DNA of 18,363 nucleotides from an uncultured Veillonella sp. Lineage in GTDB: Bacteria > Bacillota > Negativicutes > Veillonellales > Veillonellaceae. Made by a program: the position numbers and the translations under genes. Under the pieces are notes generated by a model, which was not told the DNA's origin, did no database searches, and worked only from the letters and a program-made list of their open reading frames with translations. The stretch spans positions 1 through 18,363 of the forward strand of contig CABSJA010000036.1 in assembly GCA_902477915.1 (NCBI GenBank). Direction: 5' to 3'. Positions 1-5,593 of this stretch are shown piece by piece. The first letter of the stretch is position 1; every line of letters starts with the position of its first letter.

Positions 1-1823
1 TTTTATCTCCAGAGCGCATTACGGCGATGAATATTACAGGTCGTTATTTTGTTGAACTTTATGGTGATAATCCAGAGTTGACATTGACTCGTGATCATTT
101 TGCAATGAAGGACAATACATTGCCTGAGTTACAAGACCGTATTGATATGGCTCGTTTCTTCTTCTGGACTACGTGGATGGCATCTACCCAACGTCCTGGT
201 ACAGATGCGACATACACTAATAACTGGCCACATGAACCGTTATTGGATCATAATCCAACACCTGAAAGTGTTGCCTGGTCTGTTGTGAGTGTCATCATTT
301 TATTATGTGGCATAGGTGTAGTTGTATGGTTGTGGTCCTTTGGTAAGAAAGACGACGAACATGCATTGGTTCCACCAGCAGAAGATCCAATTAGCAAGAT
401 TACCTTGACTCCATCTCAACGTGCATTAGGAAAATATTTATTTACAATCCTAGCATTGTTCTTATTCCAATTGGGGATGGGTGGTATCATTGCTCACTAT
501 ACTGTAGAAGGTCAAGCGTTCTATGGTATTCCTTTAGCTCAATACTTCCCATATTCTATTGCCCGTACATGGCATATTCAAGCGTCCTTGTTCTGGATTG
601 CTATGGCATTCTTAAGCGCTGGTTTATTCTTGGCACCAATTATTAATGGTGGTAAGGATCCTAAATATCAAAAGCTAGGTGTAGATATTTTATTCTGGGC
701 GCTTGTAGTCCTCGTAGTTGGTTCCTTCGCTGGCACATATTTAGGTGTAGCACATCAAATTCCAGCAGCCTGGAATTTCCTTCTCGGACACCAAGGTTAC
801 GAATATATAGAACTAGGACGTATTTGGCAATGGATTGAATACATTGGTATTCTATTCTGGCTTGTACTCATGATACGCAGTATTATTGGTGCTTTCAAAC
901 AAAAAGGGGATAAAAACCTTATTGCTGCCTTTATCTTCTCTGTTATCATGGTAGGTATCTTCTATGGTCCAGGTTTGTTCTATGGTGAACATAGCCACTT
1001 AGCAATTATGGAGTACTGGCGTTGGTGGGTAATTCATCTTTGGGTAGAAGGCTTCTTCGAAGTATTCTCTACTACATTGATGGCATTTATCTTTGTTACA
1101 CTTGGTCTTGTATCGTATCGTGCTGGTACTGTGGCAGCCATTTCCTCTGGCGCTATTTATCTCATCGGTGGCATTCCTGGTACATTCCATCATCTATACT
1201 TTACAGGTGTTACCTCTACTATTGTGGCGACAGGCGCATCCTTCTCCGCATTGGAAGTAGTACCACTTGTACTATTAGGTTATGAAGCCTTTGAAAACTA
1301 TACACGTCTTCACAGCGCACCTTGGATGCATCGTTTGAAATGGCCTGTATACTGCTTCATTGCCGTATCCTTCTGGAATCTTGTTGGTGCAGGGGTCTTC
1401 GGCTTCTTGATCAATATGCCAGTATCCTTGTTCTACATTCAAGGTCTTAATACAACTGCAGTACATGCGCATACCGCATTGTTTGGCGTATATGGTTTCT
1501 TAAGCTTAGGCTTTGTATTCCTTATTGCTCGTTATATTCGACCTGAAGTTGAATTCAACGATAAATTGATGAAATTCGGGTTCTGGGCTCTCAATATAGG
1601 CCTTGCCTTAATGGTGCTCATCAGCTTATTGCCGATTGGTCTTATCCAAGCGTGGGCAAGCATTACACATGGCTTGTGGTTTGCGCGTAGCGAAGAATTC
1701 ATGCAACAACCATTGTTACAAACCTTGCGTTGGCTTCGTATGATTGGTGATACAATACTAATCATTGGTGCCGTAGCGTTCTTCTGGCAAATTGTGAAAG
1801 TTCTATTTCCGAAGAAATCCTAA
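1..1823 (+). CDS. norB: Quinol-dependent nitric oxide reductase (qNOR, NorB/NorZ type), 5' end cut by the window edge
   Basis: Membrane enzyme that reduces two NO to N2O using electrons from quinol. The reading frame is open to the left edge (first full codon at base 3), so the ATG at 27 is internal. About 600 C-terminal residues are present, against roughly 740-770 for the family, so some 150 N-terminal residues are missing. Seen in sequence: the qNOR periplasmic motif TYTNNWPHEP (bases 219-248 region), then about a dozen hydrophobic segments. Likely metal ligands are the His of WHIQ (573-575), the His of HLWVEG (1035-1037) with its following Glu, the HH pair (1188-1193), and HAH (1464-1472). 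These match the heme b, heme b3 and FeB ligands of the heme-copper/NOR superfamily. The fused cytochrome-like N-terminal part (NWPHEP region) distinguishes qNOR from cNOR. A terminator follows directly, so it is not cotranscribed with rpmG. The family call is firm; a role in NO detoxification rather than energy conservation is inference. Confidence 0.93.
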   Translation, partial: LSPERITAMNITGRYFVELYGDNPELTLTRDHFAMKDNTLPELQDRIDMARFFFWTTWMASTQRPGTDATYTNNWPHEPLLDHNPTPESVAWSVVSVIILLCGIGVVVWLWSFGKKDDEHALVPPAEDPISKITLTPSQRALGKYLFTILALFLFQLGMGGIIAHYTVEGQAFYGIPLAQYFPYSIARTWHIQASLFWIAMAFLSAGLFLAPIINGGKDPKYQKLGVDILFWALVVLVVGSFAGTYLGVAHQIPAAWNFLLGHQGYEYIELGRIWQWIEYIGILFWLVLMIRSIIGAFKQKGDKNLIAAFIFSVIMVGIFYGPGLFYGEHSHLAIMEYWRWWVIHLWVEGFFEVFSTTLMAFIFVTLGLVSYRAGTVAAISSGAIYLIGGIPGTFHHLYFTGVTSTIVATGASFSALEVVPLVLLGYEAFENYTRLHSAPWMHRLKWPVYCFIAVSFWNLVGAGVFGFLINMPVSLFYIQGLNTTAVHAHTALFGVYGFLSLGFVFLIARYIRPEVEFNDKLMKFGFWALNIGLALMVLISLLPIGLIQAWASITHGLWFARSEEFMQQPLLQTLRWLRMIGDTILIIGAVAFFWQIVKVLFPKKS

Positions 1824-1899
1824 TTGACAGACATAATATAGTTCTATGCATTAACGGCATAAATTGTATGAAAAATATGTGATAATTTATTACCATATT

Positions 1900-1937
1900 A
1901 ATGGCGTTCCTTTCTAGACAAGGAACGCCATTTTTTG
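1900..1937 (+). terminator. Rho-independent terminator of the nitric oxide reductase gene
   Basis: A perfect 13-bp stem (1900-1912 with 1920-1932), 7-nt loop (1913-1919), ends in a T6 run at 1931-1936. It lies 77 bases past the norB stop codon. The A/T flanks of the stem are symmetric, but the strand of use is clear from the flanking gene. Confidence 0.92.
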
Positions 1938-1944
1938 TTATACT
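1915..1944 (+). promoter_or_regulatory. Weak candidate promoter nested in the norB terminator
   Basis: TAGACA (1915-1920, in the terminator loop) is followed after 18 bp by TATACT (1939-1944). Each box is one mismatch from consensus. A transcript would begin near 1951, exactly where another hairpin with a T6 run starts, so productive use is doubtful. It may be chance in AT-rich DNA. Confidence 0.25.
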
Positions 1945-1950
1945 ATCCCT

Positions 1951-1976
1951 GTCAGGTACATGTGCCTGGCTTTTTT
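1951..1976 (+). terminator. Second, weaker hairpin with T-run downstream of norB
   Basis: Bases 1951-1959 pair with 1962-1970 through G-C rich ends and two T-G wobbles, with a very small loop, followed by T6 (1971-1976). It could be a back-up terminator behind the one at 1900-1937. The T-run itself can pair with downstream CTCAAAA (1984-1990), an alternative hairpin. Confidence 0.45.
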
Positions 1977-1992
1977 GAGTTGCTCAAAATTC

Positions 1993-2021
1993 TTGACATC
2001 GCTTGCTACGTATGATATATT
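1993..2021 (+). promoter_or_regulatory. Promoter of the rpmG-secE-nusG operon
   Basis: A perfect TTGACA (1993-1998), 17-bp spacer and TATATT (2016-2021). Transcription would start near 2028, giving a leader of about 65 nt before rpmG. It is the only consensus sigma-70/sigma-A type promoter between the norB terminators and rpmG. Confidence 0.85.
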
Positions 2022-2092
2022 TCTTTAGTATGTAGTCGAGCGTTTTCGAGTACAAGAGACAGATTAGTAAATAAAAAGCGAGGTGTATCCGG

Positions 2093-2242
2093 ATGCGTAA
2101 TGCCATTACTTTAGCTTGCACAGATTGCAAACAACGTAACTATCAAACGAACAAGAATAAAAAGAACAATCCTGATCGTATTGAAATGATGAAATATTGC
2201 AAATTCTGCGGTAAACATACATTACACCGTGAAACAAAATAA
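2093..2242 (+). CDS. rpmG: 50S ribosomal protein L33
   Basis: A 49-residue basic protein of the large ribosomal subunit. It has two CxxC pairs, CTDC (residues 9-12) and CKFC (about 36-39), so it is the zinc-ribbon (C+) form. The ATG at 2093 is preceded by GAGGTG (2080-2085) at 7 nt, and the length matches the family (49-50 residues). It is first in the operon with secE and nusG, the usual Firmicutes order. In many Firmicutes a tRNA-Trp gene sits between rpmG and secE; here the 41-base gap holds only the secE ribosome binding site. The zinc form suggests expression under zinc sufficiency, but a second paralogue cannot be judged from this window. Confidence 0.95.
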   Translation: MRNAITLACTDCKQRNYQTNKNKKNNPDRIEMMKYCKFCGKHTLHRETK

Positions 2243-2283
2243 TTCTTATCATTCATTACCTGTTGATTTGAGGATGTGAAACA

Positions 2284-2505
2284 ATGGCAAAGTCTAACTC
2301 AGCAGTGCAGCAGCGTGGTGGATTTGGAAAATTCTTCCGCGGTGTGAAAGCTGAACTTAAAAAAGTAGTCTGGCCAACAAAAAAAGAACTCATCAATTAC
2401 ACAATAGTAGTATTTTTAGTGACGATTTTTATCGCCTTTATTATTTATGTACTTGATGCAGTCTTTGCCCAACTTTTTAATACGTTGTTGCACTTTGTTG
2501 GATAA
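2284..2505 (+). CDS. secE: Preprotein translocase subunit SecE
   Basis: A 73-residue subunit of the SecYEG protein-conducting channel in the inner membrane. It is the short, single-span form: a basic amphipathic segment (residues ~18-38) with the family signature ELKKVVWPTKKEL, then one transmembrane helix (~41-65). The N-terminal ~17 residues are hydrophilic and variable. GAGGATG lies about 10 nt before the ATG. The stop codon overlaps the AAGGGGG ribosome binding site of nusG, so the two are tightly coupled. Conserved neighbour pairing secE-nusG supports the call. Confidence 0.95.
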   Translation: MAKSNSAVQQRGGFGKFFRGVKAELKKVVWPTKKELINYTIVVFLVTIFIAFIIYVLDAVFAQLFNTLLHFVG

Positions 2506-2517
2506 GGGGGCCATTTC

Positions 2518-3054
2518 ATGGAAGCAGATAAGAAGTGGTATGTAATTCATACCTATTCAGGCTACGAAAATAAAGTTAAAACCACTCTTGAACTTAAAGT
2601 TCAGTCTATGGGTCTACAAGATGTGATTAGCCGAATTTTGGTACCTCTTGAAGACGAAATAGATGAAAAAGATGGGGTTAAAAAAGTAGTAAAACGTAAG
2701 ATATTTCCTGGGTACGTATTGGTTGAAATGGAAGTTAACGACCGCTCTTGGTATGTTGTGCGCAACACACCAGGTGTAACAGGCTTCGTTGGCTCTGCCA
2801 CTAAACCAGTTCCACTTTCTGATTCCGAAGTAGAACATATACTTAAGTCTCAGGGCTTGGATAAGAAACCAAGCATCAACATCGATGTAGAAGTTGGTGA
2901 AACGGTACGCATTACGTCCGGGGCCTTTGAAGATAAACTAGGTGTTATTACCGAACTTAACCCTGAAAAAGGAACATTGAAACTTAATGTGGAAATGTTC
3001 AACCGAGATACCGAGGTAGAGGTAGAGTTCTCTCAAATTGAGAAAGCTCTTTAA
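2518..3054 (+). CDS. nusG: Transcription termination/antitermination factor NusG
   Basis: A 178-residue NusG. The N-terminal NGN domain (residues ~4-115) begins with the typical WYVIHTYSGYE and carries FPGYVLVEM and VRNTPGVTGFVG, the segments that contact the RNA polymerase clamp. A C-terminal KOW domain follows (~125-178, with GETVRITSGAFED). In this family the protein modulates pausing and termination, and in E. coli it links polymerase to ribosomes through S10. The ribosome binding site AAGGGGG (2504-2510) lies within the end of secE at 7 nt from the ATG. The last codons overlap a probable promoter for rplK. Length is standard. Confidence 0.97.
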   Translation: MEADKKWYVIHTYSGYENKVKTTLELKVQSMGLQDVISRILVPLEDEIDEKDGVKKVVKRKIFPGYVLVEMEVNDRSWYVVRNTPGVTGFVGSATKPVPLSDSEVEHILKSQGLDKKPSINIDVEVGETVRITSGAFEDKLGVITELNPEKGTLKLNVEMFNRDTEVEVEFSQIEKAL

Positions 3055-3066
3055 TATATATATTAT
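3038..3066 (+). promoter_or_regulatory. Probable internal promoter for rplKA, overlapping the end of nusG
   Basis: TTGAGA (3038-3043), 17-bp spacer, TATTAT (3061-3066), each box one mismatch from consensus with optimal spacing. Transcription would start near 3073, just before the hairpins of the rplK leader. Promoters between nusG and rplK are common in bacteria; activity here is inferred. Confidence 0.5.
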
Positions 3067-3080
3067 AACTCTAAAAAAGA

Positions 3081-3130
3081 GCAATCGATTTTGGTTGCCA
3101 GTGGGAGGATGTATATCCGTTACCACCACA
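3081..3130 (+). promoter_or_regulatory. rplK leader RNA element, candidate L1-binding site (copy A)
   Basis: A hairpin (3081-3086 with 3093-3098, GATTTT loop) is followed 2 nt later by GTGGGAGGAT...ATCCGTTACCAC (3101-3126). In the second motif GTGG pairs with CCAC around an internal loop (GA on one side, GTTA on the other), closed by a GGAT/ATCC hairpin. GGUGGGAG opposite ACCAC is the pattern of the L1 site in 23S rRNA helices 76-77, which mRNAs of L1 operons are known to imitate in E. coli. Rfam-level identity was not tested. The rplK ribosome binding site follows at 3141. Confidence 0.6.
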
Positions 3131-3157
3131 GTATAAGCATAGGAGGTTTAATTACCC

Positions 3158-3583
3158 ATGGCTAAGAAATTAGTTAAACAAGTAAAACTACAAATTGAAG
3201 CCGCTAAAGCTACTCCAGCACCACCAGTTGGTCCTGCACTAGGTCAAGCAGGTGTTAACATCGTTGCTTTCACAAAAGAATTCAACGAACGTACTGCTAA
3301 ACAAGCTGGCTTAATTATCCCAGTAGTTATTAACGTATATGAAGATCGTAGCTTCGACTTCATCACTAAGACTCCACCAGCTGCAGTATTATTGAAAAAA
3401 GCTGCAGGTATTCCAAAAGGTTCTGGTGTACCTAACCGTGATAAAGTAGCAAAAGTAGGTCGCGATAAAGTTCGTGAAATTGCTGAATTGAAAATGCCTG
3501 ACTTGAATGCTAATACCGTAGAACAAGGTATGCGCATGGTAGAAGGTACTGCTCGCAGCATGGGCATTGAAATCGTTGACTAA
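3158..3583 (+). CDS. rplK: 50S ribosomal protein L11
   Basis: A 141-residue L11, a component of the GTPase-associated centre at the base of the L7/L12 stalk. The N-terminal domain has the expected KLQIEAAKATPAPPVGPALG loop (residues ~10-29), to which thiostrepton-class drugs bind at the rRNA interface. The C-terminal rRNA-binding domain ends with GTARSMGIEIVD. AGGAGGT (3141-3147) lies 10 nt before the ATG. It is followed by rplA after 76 bases that hold a second L1-like RNA element. Length and sequence are fully typical. Confidence 0.98.
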   Translation: MAKKLVKQVKLQIEAAKATPAPPVGPALGQAGVNIVAFTKEFNERTAKQAGLIIPVVINVYEDRSFDFITKTPPAAVLLKKAAGIPKGSGVPNRDKVAKVGRDKVREIAELKMPDLNANTVEQGMRMVEGTARSMGIEIVD

Positions 3584-3595
3584 TAAGCGTACGAC

Positions 3596-3643
3596 TTGCG
3601 CATAAGGCGCAAATCGGTGGGAGGGAATTCCCGTTTGACCACA
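3596..3643 (+). promoter_or_regulatory. rplA leader RNA element, candidate L1-binding site (copy B)
   Basis: The same plan as before rplK: a hairpin (TTGCGC 3596-3601 with GCGCAA 3607-3612), then GTGGGAGGGA...CCCGTTTGACCAC (3617-3642), in which GTGG pairs with CCAC and GGG with CCC. The internal loop is GA opposite GTTTGA. It ends 2 nt before the rplA ribosome binding site AAGGAGG (3645-3651), so bound L1 could block initiation. Function is inferred from resemblance to the L1 rRNA site. Confidence 0.65.
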
Positions 3644-3659
3644 TAAGGAGGATATTATA

Positions 3660-4370
3660 ATGGCAAAAGTAGGTAAGAAATACGCTGAAGCAGTAAAACT
3701 TATTGAAGCTGGTAAATTCTACGAACCAGTAGAAGCAATTGAGTTGGTTAAGAAAACTGCAACTGCAAATTTCGATGAAACAGTTGAAATCGCTTTCAAC
3801 TTGAATGTCGACCCTAAATACGCTGATCAACAAGTTCGTGGTGCAGTAGTATTGCCTCATGGTACTGGCAAAACTAAACGCGTTCTTGTATTCGCAAAAG
3901 GCGACAACATTAAAGCAGCTGAAGAAGCTGGTGCAGATTTCGTAGGTTCTGAAGAGTTAGTAGCTAAAATCCAAGGTGGTTGGAGCGACTTCGACGTAGT
4001 AGTTGCTACACCAGACATGATGGGTCAAGTTGGCCGTCTTGGTAAAATCTTGGGTCCTAAAGGCTTGATGCCAAACCCTAAAGTTGGTACAGTAACTCCA
4101 GACGTTGCTCGTGCAGTAAACGAAATCAAAGCTGGTAAAATCGAATACCGTACTGATAAAGCAGGTATTGTCTCTTGCTCCATCGGTAAAGCGTCCTTCG
4201 ATGAAGAAAAATTACTTGACAACTACCGTACAATCGTTGATACTATTATCAAGGCTAAACCTGTAGCAGCTAAAGGTCAATACATTAAATCTGTAACCTT
4301 GTCCGCTACAATGGGCCCTGGTGTGCCTTTGAACGTGTTCAAATTGAGCAACGTTACAAAAGAGCAATAA
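3660..4370 (+). CDS. rplA: 50S ribosomal protein L1
   Basis: A 236-residue L1, the protein of the mobile L1 stalk that helps release deacylated tRNA from the E site. The two-domain fold is recognisable: the N-terminal part resumes after an inserted domain, with PHGTGKTKRVLVFA (residues ~62-75) and the conserved LGPKGLMPNPKVGTVT near 131-146. The C-terminal rRNA-binding part ends ATMGPGVPLNV. L1 is the classical autogenous repressor of the rplKA operon in E. coli, and candidate binding sites stand before both genes here. AAGGAGG lies 8 nt before the ATG. Length is as expected (E. coli 234). Confidence 0.98.
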   Translation: MAKVGKKYAEAVKLIEAGKFYEPVEAIELVKKTATANFDETVEIAFNLNVDPKYADQQVRGAVVLPHGTGKTKRVLVFAKGDNIKAAEEAGADFVGSEELVAKIQGGWSDFDVVVATPDMMGQVGRLGKILGPKGLMPNPKVGTVTPDVARAVNEIKAGKIEYRTDKAGIVSCSIGKASFDEEKLLDNYRTIVDTIIKAKPVAAKGQYIKSVTLSATMGPGVPLNVFKLSNVTKEQ

Positions 4371-4380
4371 TCACATATGT

Positions 4381-4494
4381 CTCTTAGCTGTAGACGGCTG
4401 GTATGTATAATGGATGAAAATCCGCCCGCTGAGGCTGACACTAGAACAATCTAGGACTAGTTCGACCTCATCGCGTGCGATGGGGTCGTTTTTT
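4381..4494 (+). ncRNA. Ribosomal protein L10 leader (rplJL attenuator)
   Basis: The 174-base gap between rplA and rplJ holds the expected L10 leader. A multi-stem binding region includes GGAT-GAAA-ATCC (4412-4423, GNRA tetraloop) and the segment CCGCCCGCTGAGG (4422-4434). A possible antiterminator stem combines GAGG/CCTC (4431-4434 with 4466-4469) and ACTAG/CTAGT (4440-4444 with 4457-4461). The terminator at 4463-4494 is mutually exclusive with it. In Bacillus the L10-L12 complex binds such a leader and promotes premature termination. Position and layout support the call; exact boundaries are estimated. Confidence 0.8.
4463..4494 (+). terminator. Attenuator terminator in the L10 leader
   Basis: Bases 4463-4474 pair with 4477-4488 (one T-G wobble, loop about CGTG after the closing pairs), followed by T6 (4489-4494). 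It lies 50 bases before rplJ, so it can only act as a conditional terminator. Confidence 0.85.
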
Positions 4495-4544
4495 ACGCTA
4501 AGATAGTACATAGAGCACCAAAAAATCTATAAGGAGGTAATCTA

Positions 4545-5051
4545 ATGGCTGTCACTGAACAAAAGAAAGCAATCGTTGCTCAAATGAAAGAAACTCTTTC
4601 TGAAGCAAAAGGCGCTGTATTGATTGGTTACACTGGTTTGACTGTTGCGCAAGCAACTGATCTTCGCCGCAAAATGTTGGCTGAAGGCGTTGAATACAAA
4701 GTAATCAAAAATACTTTGACTCGCATTGCTGCAAATGAATTGAATCTTGAAGGTTTCGCTGAGCATTTAGAAGGTCCAACTGCATTGGCTACTTCTAAAG
4801 AAGATGCTGTTGCACCTGCTCGTGTAATCGAACAATTCATCAAATCTACTGAGAAAGAAGTTGTAACAGTTAAAGCTGGTATCGTTGAAGGCGAAGTTAT
4901 GGACGCTGCAGGCGTTAAAGCAATTGCATCTCTTCCAAACCGCGAAGGTATGCTTTCCATGTTGCTTTCCGTATTGCAAGCACCTGTTCGCAACGTTGCA
5001 TACGCTGTCAAAGCTGTTGCAGAAGCTCAACCAGCAGAAGCTGCAGAATAA
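4545..5051 (+). CDS. rplJ: 50S ribosomal protein L10
   Basis: A 168-residue L10 (P0), the base of the ribosomal stalk that anchors L7/L12 dimers. The N-terminal rRNA-binding domain holds the family segment GYTGLTVAQATDLRRKM (residues ~28-44) and VIKNTLTRIA. The C-terminal helix that binds L12 dimers is Ala-rich (last ~35 residues). A canonical AAGGAGGT (4531-4538) precedes the ATG. It is expressed behind the L10 leader, whose attenuator it is expected to control together with L12. It is 70 bases upstream of rplL, with which it is surely cotranscribed. Confidence 0.97.
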   Translation: MAVTEQKKAIVAQMKETLSEAKGAVLIGYTGLTVAQATDLRRKMLAEGVEYKVIKNTLTRIAANELNLEGFAEHLEGPTALATSKEDAVAPARVIEQFIKSTEKEVVTVKAGIVEGEVMDAAGVKAIASLPNREGMLSMLLSVLQAPVRNVAYAVKAVAEAQPAEAAE

Positions 5052-5121
5052 TAATTTCTGCGAAGTATTCATTGGTCGCTTAAGACTGATACAATAAACT
5101 ATTTTATGGAGGAAAACTAAA

Positions 5122-5490
5122 ATGGCATTGAACATTGAAAACATCGTTGCTGAATTGAAAGAAGCAACTATTCTTGAACTTAATGATCTTGTAAAAGCAA
5201 TTGAAGAAGAATTTGGCGTAACTGCAGCAGCTCCTGTAGCTGTAGCAGCTGCTGGTGGTGCTGAAGGCGGCGCTGCTAAAGATTCCTTCGACGTAATCTT
5301 GAAAGATGCTGGCGCATCCAAAATCAACGTAATCAAAGTTGTTCGTGAAGCAACTGGTCTTGGCTTGAAAGAAGCTAAAGCTATCGTTGACGGCGCTCCT
5401 GCACCTGTAAAAGAAGGCGTAGCTACTGAAGCAGCTGAAGCTTTGAAAGCTCAATTGGAAGAAGCTGGCGCAACTGTAGAATTGAAATAA
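5122..5490 (+). CDS. rplL: 50S ribosomal protein L7/L12
   Basis: A 122-residue stalk protein, present in several copies per ribosome, that recruits translational GTPases. The N-terminal dimerisation/L10-binding helices (residues 1-32) are followed by an Ala/Gly-rich hinge (~34-54) and the C-terminal factor-binding domain (~55-122), with KINVIKVVREATGLGLKEAK and a terminal ATVELK. TGGAGG precedes the ATG. It is the last gene of this cluster: a strong terminator follows 17 bases after the stop instead of the rpoB gene that usually comes next. Confidence 0.98.
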   Translation: MALNIENIVAELKEATILELNDLVKAIEEEFGVTAAAPVAVAAAGGAEGGAAKDSFDVILKDAGASKINVIKVVREATGLGLKEAKAIVDGAPAPVKEGVATEAAEALKAQLEEAGATVELK

Positions 5491-5503
5491 TTCTAGCCAT
5501 AAT

Positions 5504-5534
5504 AAAAGGCGTACCCTCGGGTACGCCTTTTTTG
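5504..5534 (+). terminator. Terminator after rplL, probably bidirectional
   Basis: GGCGTACC (5508-5515) pairs with GGTACGCC (5520-5527) around a CTCG loop, extended by A4 upstream and T6 downstream. On the minus strand the same stem is followed by TTTT, so it can also serve the convergent glycosyltransferase gene that ends at 5594. Confidence 0.93.
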
Positions 5535-5593
5535 TTATAGAAATAAAATTTTGTAGTTATCTATCAATACCAATTAGCAAGTTTTGGTTATGA

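Noticed and set aside
1..26. Nitric oxide reductase as a truncated pseudogene, because its first ATG gives a short protein
   Set aside because: The frame is open to the window edge with family-typical residues (LSPERITAM), so the shortness comes from the window border.
1824..1852. TTGACA directly after the norB stop as a promoter
   Set aside because: No acceptable -10 box at 16-18 bp, and transcription would run straight into the terminator at 1900.
2243..2283. tRNA-Trp gene expected between rpmG and secE in many Firmicutes
   Set aside because: The gap is only 41 bases and contains just the secE ribosome binding site.
4767..5336. 189-codon minus-strand frame across rplJ and rplL
   Set aside because: Antisense to two ribosomal protein genes with strong coding signals; composition is an artefact of the Ala-rich plus strand.
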